Shown: positions 1-11,532 of the stretch, one piece after another
How positions within the stretch are numbered: the stretch's first letter is position 1
How the letters are laid out: each line of letters begins with the position of its first letter
Assembly (NCBI GenBank): GCA_019359125.1
Contig: JAHHHY010000002.1
Coordinates: 372,001-436,000, forward strand
Direction: 5' to 3'
Source of the DNA: Pleurocapsa minor GSE-CHR-MK 17-07R
GTDB lineage: Bacteria; Chloroflexota; Anaerolineae; Aggregatilineales; Phototrophicaceae
DNA: 64,000 bases
Notes under the pieces: generated by a model
What the model saw: the letters and a program-made list of their open reading frames with translations, nothing else
Told to the model about the DNA's origin: nothing
The model's database searches: none
Position numbers and translations under genes: made by a program

Positions 1-475
1 AGGTGACATCGACCAGCTCGACATCGGGCGGCGGTGCGGCATTGATCTGCTCGCGCACAGGCACGAACAGCGCAGCTTCCTGTTCCAGCGTGATGGTGAG
101 CTGGCTGGGCGAGACATTGGCCACGCGCACGCCGCCCACCACGGTCGATGTCAGCGGCACGACGTGGGTGCCCGCGCCCAGGCCTTCCAGATTGGCGCGC
201 ACCACCACATCATCGGCGGTAATCAGCGGGCGTTCGCTGGTGGGCCCGCGCAGATAGACGGTCGACAGGCTGGTCAGCGATTCCTGATTGACCACCAGCA
301 GGCCGGTATCTGGCTGCACGCGAATCGGCACGCGTTCGGTCAGCCGCCATTCCGAAATGGGGTCATTCTGCAAAATGGCGACCATCCACAACAGGAACGC
401 CAGGGCGATACATCCCAGAAACCAGAAGATGTTATCGACGACCAGTTTGCGCCAGTGACGGGGTGGTTGCAGCAT
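1..475 (-). CDS. cdaR: YbbR-like (CdaR) regulator of diadenylate cyclase, partial
   Basis: Read on the minus strand from ATG 475, the open frame runs off the window after 158 codons. Residues 1-10 are basic (MLQPPRHWRK), followed by one hydrophobic membrane segment (about 17-36) and then extracellular beta-rich sequence typical of YbbR repeats (for example IRVQPDTGLLVV and a VSPSQLTITLE stretch). YbbR/CdaR proteins bind CdaA and modulate c-di-AMP synthesis. Its ATG overlaps the cdaA stop codon by one base (TGATG), so the two are almost certainly translationally coupled. Only the first repeat or so is visible. The role comes from the family and the neighbour. Confidence 0.85.
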   Translation of the reverse strand, partial: MLQPPRHWRKLVVDNIFWFLGCIALAFLLWMVAILQNDPISEWRLTERVPIRVQPDTGLLVVNQESLTSLSTVYLRGPTSERPLITADDVVVRANLEGLGAGTHVVPLTSTVVGGVRVANVSPSQLTITLEQEAALFVPVREQINAAPPPDVELVDVT

Positions 476-1347
476 CACAGATTCTTCTGCGTTTCCTGAG
501 TGCGGTTATTGCGGCCAGTTGCCGCCTGAATGGCCTCGCGCAGGCGGGCGACAAAGCCCAGATTGACCGGGCGTTCGCCATAATACAGGGCCGTCAGGAT
601 GGTGCGCAGGCGGGCGCCATCCAGCTTGGTAATCAGCCGCCCGGCATTGGCGATCGAGATGCGGCCGGTTTCCTCGCTCACGACCACCACGATCACATCG
701 CTGACTTCGCTGATGCCGATAGCCGCGCGGTGGCGCGTGCCCAGTTTCGGGCCGGTCATGTTGCGCACGCTGGATAGCGGCAGTACACAGCCCGCCGCGG
801 CGATCAGGCCATCGCGGTTGACGATCACGGCGCCGTCATGCAGCTCGGTTTTGGGCCAGAAAATCGTGAGTAAAAGCTGGGGCGATACCTGGGCGTTCAG
901 GCTGACGCCGGTACGCATCAGGTCCTGCAGGCCGGTGTTGCGTTCCAGCACAATCAGCGCGCCGTGGCGGCGTTCGCTCAGGCGCTCAGCAGCGGCGCTG
1001 ATGCTTTCGATCAGCACCTGGCGCTCGGCCTCTGCCGGGGTGCGGTTGAACCACAGGCCGGTGCGCCCCAGACGATCCAGCACGCGGCGCAACTCTGGCT
1101 GGAAGATGACCGGGATAGCGATCGCCAGCACTGTCAGCAGGTTGGTGAGCAGATATTGCAGCGCGGTGAAATTAAACAGCGCAGACACCAGCGCCAGCCC
1201 GCCCAGCAGCACCACCATGCCGCGGATGAGCGTCATGGCCTGGGTGCCGCGCAGCACCAGCGACACGATGAAGAACAGGATGGCGACGATCAGCACATCT
1301 GCGAGAGCGTTGAGCGAAAAGTTTTGCAGCGCGTACTGAAAATCCAA
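475..1347 (-). CDS. cdaA: Diadenylate cyclase CdaA (c-di-AMP synthase)
   Basis: 290 residues with the CdaA layout: three N-terminal membrane helices (about 12-85), then a cytoplasmic DisA_N/DAC domain. The two catalytic signatures are intact: LHDGAVIV near residue 172 and GTRHRAA near 205. The enzyme condenses two ATP into cyclic di-AMP, a second messenger for osmolyte balance and cell-wall homeostasis. It is followed by a one-base-overlapping YbbR gene, as in the conserved cdaA-cdaR pair of Firmicutes and relatives. A TPR gene lies 15 bp upstream on the same strand. Confidence 0.95.
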   Translation of the reverse strand: MDFQYALQNFSLNALADVLIVAILFFIVSLVLRGTQAMTLIRGMVVLLGGLALVSALFNFTALQYLLTNLLTVLAIAIPVIFQPELRRVLDRLGRTGLWFNRTPAEAERQVLIESISAAAERLSERRHGALIVLERNTGLQDLMRTGVSLNAQVSPQLLLTIFWPKTELHDGAVIVNRDGLIAAAGCVLPLSSVRNMTGPKLGTRHRAAIGISEVSDVIVVVVSEETGRISIANAGRLITKLDGARLRTILTALYYGERPVNLGFVARLREAIQAATGRNNRTQETQKNL

Positions 1348-1362
1348 GCGTCGTCCTGTGTG

Positions 1363-3618
1363 CTAGCCGCCCAGCTGGGCAAGCAGTTTACGATAGTCGT
1401 CCATGCGGTCCGGGTTGAGCGCGATGATCTGGCGGATGGTGCCGGCTGCCTCGCGGTGATTGCCCGCCTGAAGCTGAAGCTCGCCCAGCGCGTCCAGCTG
1501 CTTGATGGCATCCACGCGGCGCTGAAGCTGTTTGTAAATCGAGGCCAGGCGCGAGCGCAGTCCGGTATCCTGCGGATACACGGTCACCAGCTCCTCCAGC
1601 AGTTGCACGATGCGGTTGACCTGCTTCAGGCGCGCATAGATGCCCAGCAGCTTGTCCAGGCGGCGAATCGCCTCGATGGCGTTGCCCTGGCGATAATTCA
1701 GGTCCACCAGCATACGGTGCGCGCGCTCGTCTTCGGGCGCCAGCGCGATGATTTCCTCGTATGTCTTCTGCACGCGGCGCAGATCCAGGCGCGTCAGGTC
1801 GATATCGGCCAGGCGGTGCTTGATGCGCACGATCTTCTCGCTGGAGGCATTCACCTTGGTGGCGATACGCTCGGCCAGCGCGTAGGTATCGCGTGACTGC
1901 TCGAAATTGCCCAGCTGATGATGCGCGTCGGCCAGGTCGATGTACTGGTCCAGCACCTCGTCCCAGCGTTCCTCGCTCTCCAGCAGCTCGATCAGGCTTT
2001 CGCGTACCGCGATATCCAGCGGCGCACGCTCCAGCACTTCGGCCAGAATGCCCATGGCGCGGTCATTTTCGCCGCGTGCCATAAACGTCTTGGCGACCGC
2101 GTTGTATTTCTGGATGGCCTGGCGCACACGGCCCTCGCGCATCATGATTTCGGCCATGCGGATGTGGACGGGCAGGTAGGTGGGCGAGAACTCGACCGCG
2201 CGGTGCGCCTCGTCCATCGCCAGCACGAATAACCCCTGGCGCATGTAGCGGTCGATCAGCGTGACCGACTCGGTCAGCTTGTCGCCGCGCTCGGCAGCCA
2301 GGATATCCAGCTCACCCTTAATACCCTGTTCGCGGATGGTTTCCTCAATTTGTCGGCGCGACTCGCGCAGGCTGGTGCGCCATTCCTTGCCTTCCAGAAA
2401 GCTGCCCAGCCGTTTGGCGATGCGCTGCTGCACCTCGTCATTTTCGCGCACGATACCTTCGCGCAGTTCGCGCCACATGCCGATCAGGTCGATGGCATGG
2501 TCGGGGTCGATATTCATCGTCTCATCGACGGATTGCAGCGTGCGCAGCATGTTGTCGATGGCCTGGCGATGCTTGCCCAGCTTCAGGTACGCCTGGCCCA
2601 TGCCGTGCAGCGCGGCGCTCGTCATCTGCGGCACGCCTACGACTTTGTCCAGGCGTTTGAGGGCTTCCTCGTTGCGGTCGCGCTGAATCATCAGCCCGCC
2701 CAGATTCAGGCGCAGGGCCGGGTGATCGATACGGCTTTCAGCGCGCATGTAGGCTTCAATGGCCTGGTCGGCCAGGCCCTGGCGCTGCGCTTCCATGCCT
2801 GCCAGCAGATCACCCGTGGCATCGCCTGCGGTGCCTTCCATCACATAGATGGCCAGCGTGCCCATCGAGTCGCGCATGCCTTCGCCGATCGGGCCGAACG
2901 GGTCGCTCTCCACCGAGCCTTCGGTAAAGGCAGCATTGGCGGCCACTTTTGCGCGTTTCTGGTCTTTGTCAAATGAGTTCTGGCGGGCGGCGACGCGGGT
3001 GCCGTCTTCCTGCGGAGGCATGATGCGCCCGCCGCTTTCCAGCGCGCGCAGCGTATTCAGCACCTGCGCGTTGTTCTTGTCGATTTTCAGGGCGCGCTGG
3101 GCGGCCTTGATGGCGCGGTCATAGTCATTGGTGCGCTGGAAGTTATAGGCCAGCGCCAGGTATTCGTGGATGGCCTTCTTCTTGTCGCCGATGCGTTCGT
3201 AGGCCTGTGCCAGCTTGGCATGCACCGGCACCAGGCCGGGCGTCAGGTCGGTGGCGCGTTCCCAGTTGTCGATGGCTTTGTTCAGGTCGCGCTGCGTCAG
3301 GTAAATTTCGGCCACGTTGACATACTGCTGGGCGGCCTCGCGCAGGCGGCCCATGCGCTCCAGCACGTCGGCACTTTTTTCCAGTGGAATCGGGTCCTGG
3401 GGCGCCAGCTGGTGCGCGCGCTGATACACCTTGAGGGCGTCATCCAGGCGGCCGATTTCCAGCAGCCCCAGCCCCAGGTGCAGATGCGCCTCGGCGTCAT
3501 CGGGGAATTCGACAATGGCGCGGCCGTAATTCGCCACCGCGGTCTGCCAGTCTTGGTCCCAGGCGGCACTGTGGCCATTATTCATCGACTGTTCGTAGAC
3601 TTGACGATTGCCCGGCAT
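1363..3618 (-). CDS. Large tetratricopeptide-repeat protein
   Basis: About 751 residues with no signal peptide, so probably cytoplasmic. Residues about 15-195 form an array of canonical TPR helices (DAEAHLHLGLGLLEIGRLDDAL and following repeats). A charged linker of about 70 residues follows, then further TPR arrays at about 265-370 and 480-750. I prefer ATG 3618 because GGAGT lies 8 bases upstream. A GTG three codons earlier is also possible. It sits 15 bp ahead of cdaA on the same strand, so it may belong to the c-di-AMP operon as a scaffold. No partner or activity can be read from the sequence. Confidence 0.8.
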   Translation of the reverse strand: MPGNRQVYEQSMNNGHSAAWDQDWQTAVANYGRAIVEFPDDAEAHLHLGLGLLEIGRLDDALKVYQRAHQLAPQDPIPLEKSADVLERMGRLREAAQQYVNVAEIYLTQRDLNKAIDNWERATDLTPGLVPVHAKLAQAYERIGDKKKAIHEYLALAYNFQRTNDYDRAIKAAQRALKIDKNNAQVLNTLRALESGGRIMPPQEDGTRVAARQNSFDKDQKRAKVAANAAFTEGSVESDPFGPIGEGMRDSMGTLAIYVMEGTAGDATGDLLAGMEAQRQGLADQAIEAYMRAESRIDHPALRLNLGGLMIQRDRNEEALKRLDKVVGVPQMTSAALHGMGQAYLKLGKHRQAIDNMLRTLQSVDETMNIDPDHAIDLIGMWRELREGIVRENDEVQQRIAKRLGSFLEGKEWRTSLRESRRQIEETIREQGIKGELDILAAERGDKLTESVTLIDRYMRQGLFVLAMDEAHRAVEFSPTYLPVHIRMAEIMMREGRVRQAIQKYNAVAKTFMARGENDRAMGILAEVLERAPLDIAVRESLIELLESEERWDEVLDQYIDLADAHHQLGNFEQSRDTYALAERIATKVNASSEKIVRIKHRLADIDLTRLDLRRVQKTYEEIIALAPEDERAHRMLVDLNYRQGNAIEAIRRLDKLLGIYARLKQVNRIVQLLEELVTVYPQDTGLRSRLASIYKQLQRRVDAIKQLDALGELQLQAGNHREAAGTIRQIIALNPDRMDDYRKLLAQLGG

Positions 3619-3700
3619 CGCCCGCACTCCACTTTGCTCTTATCGACTCGTTAACAGCGGCACCCAGTGCACGCCTGTGCTTATGTGTTCGTCTTTCCTG

Positions 3701-4630
3701 CTACGCCTGCTGGTGCGTCATCAGCTTCACCAGAATGGCCTTCTGGGCATGCAGTCGGTTTTCCGCCTGATCCAGCACAGCGGACCGTGCCCCGTCCATC
3801 ACTTCATCGGTGATTTCCTGCCCGCGATGCGCCGGCATACAGTGCATGACGATGGCGCGGCGGCTGGCATACTTGAGCAGGTTGGCGTTCACCTGATACT
3901 CGCGGAAATCGCGCAGGCGGCGCTCGGTGTCTGATTCCTGGCCCATGCTCACCCATGTATCAGTATAGATGACATCTGCATCGCGCACTGCCTTCACCGG
4001 ATCGGTAAAGGTTTCAAACGTACTGCCATTGAACGCAGCAATTTGGGCGATGGTCTCGGCATCGTCCTCGCTGAACGAATAGCCTTCCGGAGACGCGATG
4101 GCGAAATGGCCGCCCAGATGCGCGACCGCCTGGCCCAGCGAAAAGGCCACATTGTTGCCGTCGCCCACAAACGCGATGCGCAGGCCTTCCACACGGCCAT
4201 GCCGGTCCTGAATCGTCAGCACGTCGGCCAGCGCCTGGCACGGGTGCTGCGAGTCTGTCAGCCCGTTGATGACGGGCACCGTGGCATGCTTGCCCAGTTC
4301 GAGAATGGTTTCGTGGGCGAAGACGCGCGCCATGATGCACTGCACAAAGCGTGACAGCGACTTGGCCACGTCGCCCGTGCTTTCGCGCTTGCCCAGGCCG
4401 ATTTCGTCCGGCCCCAGCATCAGCGCGGCGCCACCCAGCTGGTTCATGCCCGTCTCAAACGAGACCTTGGTGCGCAGGCTGGGCTTCTGAAAAATCATTG
4501 CGAGTGTTTTGCCTGCCAGCACGGCTTTGTTGCCGCCGCTGCGAAATTCCAGGCGCAGGAAACGCGCCAGGTCCAGTAATTCGCGAATTTCCTCGCTTCG
4601 CCAGTCCGCGAGGTCAAGATAATGCCGCAT
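3701..4630 (-). CDS. argF: Ornithine carbamoyltransferase
   Basis: Makes citrulline from carbamoyl phosphate and ornithine in arginine synthesis. From ATG 4630 the protein has 309 residues, the normal length. The carbamoyl-phosphate loop reads PSLRTKVSFE (about residue 53; Lys replaces the usual second Arg of SxRTR). HPCQALAD at about 130 and HCMPAHRG at about 263 complete the active site. A longer frame upstream of MRHYLDL is unsupported: it adds a non-homologous cysteine-rich tail. No other arginine gene is nearby. A TPR gene starts 82 bp downstream on the same strand. Confidence 0.95.
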   Translation of the reverse strand: MRHYLDLADWRSEEIRELLDLARFLRLEFRSGGNKAVLAGKTLAMIFQKPSLRTKVSFETGMNQLGGAALMLGPDEIGLGKRESTGDVAKSLSRFVQCIMARVFAHETILELGKHATVPVINGLTDSQHPCQALADVLTIQDRHGRVEGLRIAFVGDGNNVAFSLGQAVAHLGGHFAIASPEGYSFSEDDAETIAQIAAFNGSTFETFTDPVKAVRDADVIYTDTWVSMGQESDTERRLRDFREYQVNANLLKYASRRAIVMHCMPAHRGQEITDEVMDGARSAVLDQAENRLHAQKAILVKLMTHQQA

Positions 4631-4832
4631 AGGATTCAAGTCACCGATGGTTAAGAACGCTGCGAAAACCTGCTGAAGAACATGATTTACATCACTGCGA
4701 GTATAACACGGTGGCCGATGTCTGCACATTGAGACGCGTGAATTCAGGCTCCGGGTGCGCCCACTTGTTTGACCTGCGCGCTGCGCTGTGGCACGATGTT
4801 ACCGAACCATACACCCAGGCCTGAGGATCGCT

Positions 4833-6874
<2,042 letters not shown>

Positions 6875-6878
<4 letters not shown>

Positions 6879-7372
6879 TGTCATCCACGCCCAGCGGCAG
6901 CACCACGCCGCAGGAATACTTCCGCCTGATTTTGCTCACGGTGGTGAGCGGGGCGTTTCAGGCCGCCGGGTATGTGCTCGATGATCGGCCGTCGCAGCAT
7001 GGCGCAGGCCTGTTTCGTTTCATCAGGGCGTTTCCGGAAGGCCTGTGGGGCGTGATTGAGTATCAGCTGCTGGCCTATGTCGATACCGAGTGGAGCAGCG
7101 GCGCGCCGTCGCGCTTTCGGGTGACGCTCATCCGCACCGACCAGGCCAATCCGTCGGCGCGCTCGACGCACCCGCGCTATGTCAGACGCGAGTTGTCGGC
7201 GCTGGTGGTGGACGACTTTGGCGTGGCTATTTTGCCATCTGCCAGTCACTGGTGGACCTACCGCGATGTGACCGAGCTGGGCAAGGGGCTGGCCGAGTCC
7301 GGGCATCTGGTAGTCGGCTATGGCATGCCGTGGCTGTCGGGCGAGCTGACGCCGCCCACACAGCAACCGTAG
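6875..7372 (+). CDS. Conserved-looking hypothetical protein coupled to the DUF255 gene
   Basis: 165 residues starting at ATG 6875, which overlaps the upstream stop in an ATGA arrangement, so translation is probably coupled. No signal peptide or membrane helix. The sequence alternates beta-like segments ([35 protein letters not shown]) and ends in a proline-rich tail. I recognise no domain. Coupling suggests it works with, or is regulated like, the YyaL-type protein. That is inference only. Confidence 0.7.
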
Positions 7373-7418
7373 TTTTAGCGTTATGGAAAATTGGCGCAAC
7401 CTGCGCATAATGAGCTGC

Positions 7419-9758
7419 ATGAAAACACACATCCTAACTTTCCCACGATTCGTCACCAGTCTGGCCGCCGCGCTGATCCTGATCGCCGTGCCGGCATCCG
7501 CGCAGGAGGTGCAGGCCACCCCTGAACAGCTTCTGCTCAGCGCCCAGCGGTATCTGCTCAATGGCTACTATGAGAACGCCGTGCAGACCTACCGCATGGT
7601 GATCGACAGCACGGCCGGCATCACGCCAGAGCAGGAAGCCAGCGCCCAGTTTGGGCTGGGGCAGGCCGCCCTGAGAGAAGGCTTCTTCAGCGATGCCGTC
7701 AACGCGATGTCGCTGTTTCTGGGCGAATTCCCGAATGACCCGCGCGCGGGCCAGGCGCTGTTCCTGCGCGGCGACGCCTACCTGGGTATGTCGCTGTGGG
7801 AACAGGCGATCACCGACTTCCGCGCCTATATGGCGGCCCGGCCTGGCATGCTGGACAGCTACGCGCTGGAACGCATCGCCGACGCGTTTATCGCGCTCAA
7901 CCGGCAGACCGAGGCAGTGGATGCCTATAAGCTGGCCGCCGAGTCCAGCAGAAGCCTGCGTCCGCTGCTGGCCCTGCGCGAGCGGGTGGCGCAGGTGTAT
8001 ATCGGCAGCGGGCAGTATGCCAATGCTGTCGCGCAGTATGAGGCCATCCTGTCCGTCTCGCAAAACTATGCCTACCGCGCCTTCATCGACTTCACCGCCG
8101 CGCAGACGCTGCTGCTGGCTGGCGACAACGAGGCCGCGTTCGCCCGCCTGACGTCGATTGCCGGGACGTATCCCGACCGGCCGGAGGCGTATCAGGCCAT
8201 TGGCATCCTGGCTGAAAATAATGTCCAGATGGACAATCTGCTGCGCGGGCGCATCAGCTACAGCTATGGCGACTACGCCGGCACAGTGGCCGCGCTTCAG
8301 GCCTATTCCACCGAGCGCGCTGTCACGACTGTGCCCGCCGAGGTGCATCTGCTGCTGGGGCGCGCCTACCGCGAGCTGGGCAATACGCAGGCCGCGATCA
8401 CCGCCTTCCAGACCATCATCGACCAGTATCCGACCGATCCATCGTTTGGACAGGCGCTGCTGGAGCAGGGGCGCACGCGTTTCCTGGCCAATGACATCAA
8501 CGGCGCGATTGAAACCTATCTGAATATCGCCAACACGTTTGGCTATCTGCCGGAAGCAGCCGAAGCGCTGTATCGCGCTGGTTTCCTGCGCGCCTCAAAT
8601 GGCAATCCCGGCGAGGCACGCACCATCTTCGAGCGCCTGGCCGATAATTATCCGGACAGCACGCAGGCCATCGACGGTCTGTTTCTGGCAGCGACCGAGG
8701 CCATCAAGGTTAATGACAATGCCGCCGCGGAGCGTTATTACGCGGAAATCGGCGCCAATGCGACCGGCGAACAGCAGGCGCAGGCGCTGCTGCAAGTGGG
8801 GCGGCTGGCGCTCTTTCGCGGCGATAATCAGATCGCCAGCTCGGCGTTTCAGCAGGCGGCCCAGGCCGCGCCAGACAGCTATTTCGGCGCGCGTGCACGG
8901 GACATCATCAACAATGTGCCGCCGTTTGGCCGGCCTGCGACGGTCCAGTTCTTCTTTGATGATGGCGCGTTGATTCAGGAAGCCGAGGCATGGCTGCGCG
9001 CCACTTTCGGCATCACCCAGGAAGGCCCGCTGTGGCCGCTGCCGGAAAGCCTGGCCTCGGATGCGCGCCTGATTCGCGGCACCGAGCTGTGGGCCGTGGC
9101 CGCTTATGATGAGGCGCGCGCGGAATTCAGTGACCTGATCGGCACCTATGAGGACGACGCGCTGGCGTCATATCAGCTTGCCATCTACTTCCGGGGCATC
9201 GCCGCCTATCAGGACTCGATCTTCGCGGCGGCCAATGTGATTATCGCCAGCGGCGTGGGCACGCTGGAAGCGCCCGCCTATATCGCCCGGATGCGCTACC
9301 CGGTGTACTACCTCGACGTGGTGCAGGAGAGCGCCAATCGCTACAACGTCGATCCGCTGCTGATGTTTTCGCTGATTCGCCACGAAAGCCTGTTTGAGAC
9401 CACGGCGACCGCCGCCGCTGGCGAGGTCGGGCTGACGCAGGTGATTCCCACCACCGCCGCCTACATCGCCGATGAACTGAACTTCTCCAACTGGCAGCAC
9501 TCGCTGTTATCAAGGCCGTATGTCGGCGTCGAGTTTGGGGCGTTCTATCTGGAAGAAAATCTCACGCTGTTTGAAGGAAACGTGACCGCCGCGTTGTCTG
9601 GCTACAATGCCGGGCCGGGGCGCGGGCTGAACTGGCTGTCGCTGTCTGGCGGCGACCATGACCTGTTCCTGACCACGATCGACATCAGCAGCACGCGCAC
9701 CTACGTGCAGCGCATCTACGGCTTCTATAACATCTATCGCGCGCTGTATGGGCTGTAG
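7419..9758 (+). CDS. Secreted TPR protein with C-terminal lytic transglycosylase (SLT) domain
   Basis: 779 residues from ATG 7419. A clean signal peptide (MKTHILTF, hydrophobic core, cleavage after ASA near residue 29) is followed by about 600 residues of TPR/Slt70-like superhelix. The C-terminal SLT domain is at about 630-775. It has the catalytic glutamate in IRHESLF (about 653), GLTQVIPTTA in place of the usual GLMQLMPxTA, and SGYNAGPGR. Such enzymes cleave peptidoglycan to 1,6-anhydro-muropeptides outside the membrane. Two earlier in-frame ATGs (7383, 7410) would only extend the signal peptide. It ends 4 bp before a heptamer-repeat element. Confidence 0.9.
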   Translation: MKTHILTFPRFVTSLAAALILIAVPASAQEVQATPEQLLLSAQRYLLNGYYENAVQTYRMVIDSTAGITPEQEASAQFGLGQAALREGFFSDAVNAMSLFLGEFPNDPRAGQALFLRGDAYLGMSLWEQAITDFRAYMAARPGMLDSYALERIADAFIALNRQTEAVDAYKLAAESSRSLRPLLALRERVAQVYIGSGQYANAVAQYEAILSVSQNYAYRAFIDFTAAQTLLLAGDNEAAFARLTSIAGTYPDRPEAYQAIGILAENNVQMDNLLRGRISYSYGDYAGTVAALQAYSTERAVTTVPAEVHLLLGRAYRELGNTQAAITAFQTIIDQYPTDPSFGQALLEQGRTRFLANDINGAIETYLNIANTFGYLPEAAEALYRAGFLRASNGNPGEARTIFERLADNYPDSTQAIDGLFLAATEAIKVNDNAAAERYYAEIGANATGEQQAQALLQVGRLALFRGDNQIASSAFQQAAQAAPDSYFGARARDIINNVPPFGRPATVQFFFDDGALIQEAEAWLRATFGITQEGPLWPLPESLASDARLIRGTELWAVAAYDEARAEFSDLIGTYEDDALASYQLAIYFRGIAAYQDSIFAAANVIIASGVGTLEAPAYIARMRYPVYYLDVVQESANRYNVDPLLMFSLIRHESLFETTATAAAGEVGLTQVIPTTAAYIADELNFSNWQHSLLSRPYVGVEFGAFYLEENLTLFEGNVTAALSGYNAGPGRGLNWLSLSGGDHDLFLTTIDISSTRTYVQRIYGFYNIYRALYGL

Positions 9759-9762
9759 GGAA

Positions 9763-9954
9763 GTGATGAGTGATGCGTGATGAGTAATGCGTGATGCGTG
9801 ATGCGGGGTAGCATCGGCAGCGATGGAGTCTGATTGCTGCTGCGCCCCTTGATATGTTTCGCACACATCGGCCATGAACCCAAACGAAAAGGGCGCTCCT
9901 TTATAGGGGGCGCCCTTTCTCATTACCCATTACTCATTACTCATCCCACATCAC
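9763..9954. repeat. Inverted heptamer-array element A between convergent genes
   Basis: Six direct heptamers (GTGATGA, GTGATGC, GTGATGA, GTAATGC, GTGATGC, GTGATGC) occupy 9763-9804. Five heptamers of the same type occupy 9920-9954 on the opposite strand (GTGATGT, GGGATGA, GTAATGA, GTAATGG, GTAATGA). Both arms are preceded on the outside by AA and separated by about 115 bp. The element starts 4 bp after one stop codon and ends 5 bp before the other. The core holds a hairpin terminator. A second element with the same heptamer phase is at 62842-62960. Confidence 0.85.
9888..9918. terminator. Bidirectional hairpin terminator
   Basis: A perfect 9-bp stem, AAAGGGCGC (9888-9896) with GCGCCCTTT (9910-9918), extends inward by three more pairs including one G-T wobble. 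The A/T flanks make it usable from both strands. It lies between the convergent transglycosylase and receiver genes, inside heptamer element A. Confidence 0.75.
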
Positions 9955-9959
9955 TTGCC

Positions 9960-10340
9960 CTACGTCTCGACGCCCTGCCCCAGGATGGAGCGCACGCGGG
10001 TGACCAGGTCGTGGTGCAGAATGGGCTTCGGCAGGTAGTCGTTGGCACCGGCTTCCATGCCCTTGATGATGCTTTCGGCGTCACCGCGCGCAGACAGGAT
10101 GAGGATCGGCGTTTTGCCCGTCTCCGGACGGGTGCGAATGACGCGGCACAACTCGATACCGTCCATGCCGGGCATCATGACGTCCAGGATGATCAGATCC
10201 GGGGTCGTCTGGTCGAGCTGCCCCAGGGCTTCGGTGGCATTGCGCGCTTTGAGGACGCTGAAGCCGCCGTGTTCCAGCATGATCCCGATAAGCGTTAAAG
10301 CGCCGGTCTCATCATCGACTACTAAAATGTGACGTTTCAT
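9960..10340 (-). CDS. Stand-alone response-regulator receiver protein
   Basis: 126 residues, one CheY-type receiver and no output domain. The acidic pair is D9/D10, the phospho-acceptor is D53 (LIILDVMMPGMDG), S83 is the switch position and K105 the conserved lysine (YLPKP). It should act through protein-protein contacts. No histidine kinase is encoded in the window, so the partner is unknown. It converges on the transglycosylase gene. Confidence 0.92.
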   Translation of the reverse strand: MKRHILVVDDETGALTLIGIMLEHGGFSVLKARNATEALGQLDQTTPDLIILDVMMPGMDGIELCRVIRTRPETGKTPILILSARGDAESIIKGMEAGANDYLPKPILHHDLVTRVRSILGQGVET

Positions 10341-10514
10341 ACAGTCTTTGTCCTTGCTGCACCGCGTTGATGAGTACCGTTAGAAAAACGCAGGCAAGAG
10401 TATCAGATGGATGAGGACGAATGACAATGCAAATTTCAGTGTACCATCACATTTCATTCTATGACAACCTGTCCCATATAGATTATTGAGGTTCTCACCC
10501 ATTCGGGGGAATTT

Positions 10515-10545
10515 TTCCCACGTGGCCCGCCTAAGCCTGTATACT
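10515..10545 (+). promoter_or_regulatory. Possible promoter of the ABC exporter operon
   Basis: TATACT at 10540-10545 is a good -10 hexamer about 55 bp before the first ABC gene. The matching -35 region (about 10517-10522, T-rich) is poor. The call rests mainly on the -10 box and its position. Confidence 0.35.
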
Positions 10546-10599
10546 AGGCTTCATTCACGTATGTAATGGGTTTCGAAAGACGTACAAAGGGTAAACACA

Positions 10600-11532
10600 A
10601 TGAGTGAAACGGCGATTTCCGTAAAAGACATCAGCAAGTCCTATGGCAGCTTCAGGGCTGTCGATCAGGTCTCGTTTGATGTGTACAAAGGCGAAATCTT
10701 CGCCATGCTGGGCCCAAACGGTGCTGGCAAAAGCACCTGCCTGCGCATGATGCTCGATATCCTCAAGCCAGATTCCGGCACGATTTCGATCCTGGGGGGC
10801 AAGCTGGATGAATCGCGCAAGGATCGCATCGGTTATCTGCCGGAAGAACGCGGGCTGTATCGCAACGTGCCGGTGCTGGAAGTGATGACCTATCTGGGCA
10901 CGCTGAAAGGCATGACGGGCAAGGCGGCCAAACAGCGCGCGATCAGCCTGCTGGAGCGGCTTGAGCTGGGCGATGTGACCAAGAAGAAGGTCAGCGAGCT
11001 GAGTAAGGGCATGCAGCAGAAGGTGCAGTTTGCCGTGACCATCCTGCACGAGCCAGAGCTGATCATCGTCGATGAGCCGTTCTCTGGCCTGGACCCGATC
11101 AATACGCTGGTGATCAAGGAACTGCTGCTGGAATTCCGCCAGAAGGGCGGGGCGGTCGTGATGAGCACCCATCAGATGTTTCAGGTGGAGGAGATGGCCA
11201 ACCGCCTGTTCATGATCAATCGCGGACACGCCGCGCTCTATGGCAACGTCAATGATGTGCGCGCGCAGTATGCCCTGCCTGCGGTGGTGGTTGAAGGCAG
11301 CGGTGACTGGAACGCGCTGTCCGGCGTGGATCGCGTGGAAGTGCGCAGCGATGGTGAAGGCACGACGGCGCGGCCAGGGGCCATGCTGTACCTGAAGGAC
11401 GGCGTCAGCTCGCATGAACTGCTGACGGAAATCGCCACCCGGCCGGGATTCGAAATCATCCGCTTTGAACAGGCTATCCCCAGCCTGAACGACATTTTCA
11501 TCCGCGTGGTAGACGGGGACAGCGCAGCATGA
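10600..11532 (+). CDS. ABC exporter ATP-binding protein (NatA-type)
   Basis: 310 residues. Walker A is GPNGAGKST (about residue 40), the signature is LSKGMQQKVQ (about 132), Walker B is LIIVDEPFSGLDP, and the switch histidine is in STHQM. A roughly 80-residue C-terminal extension resembles the DUF4162 tail of NatA-like ATPases. It energises the two ABC-2 permeases that follow with 4-bp ATGA overlaps, forming one operon. NatAB-type systems export Na+, antibiotics or lipids, and the substrate here is not readable. AAAGGG about 8 bases upstream supports the start. Confidence 0.92.
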   Translation: MSETAISVKDISKSYGSFRAVDQVSFDVYKGEIFAMLGPNGAGKSTCLRMMLDILKPDSGTISILGGKLDESRKDRIGYLPEERGLYRNVPVLEVMTYLGTLKGMTGKAAKQRAISLLERLELGDVTKKKVSELSKGMQQKVQFAVTILHEPELIIVDEPFSGLDPINTLVIKELLLEFRQKGGAVVMSTHQMFQVEEMANRLFMINRGHAALYGNVNDVRAQYALPAVVVEGSGDWNALSGVDRVEVRSDGEGTTARPGAMLYLKDGVSSHELLTEIATRPGFEIIRFEQAIPSLNDIFIRVVDGDSAA

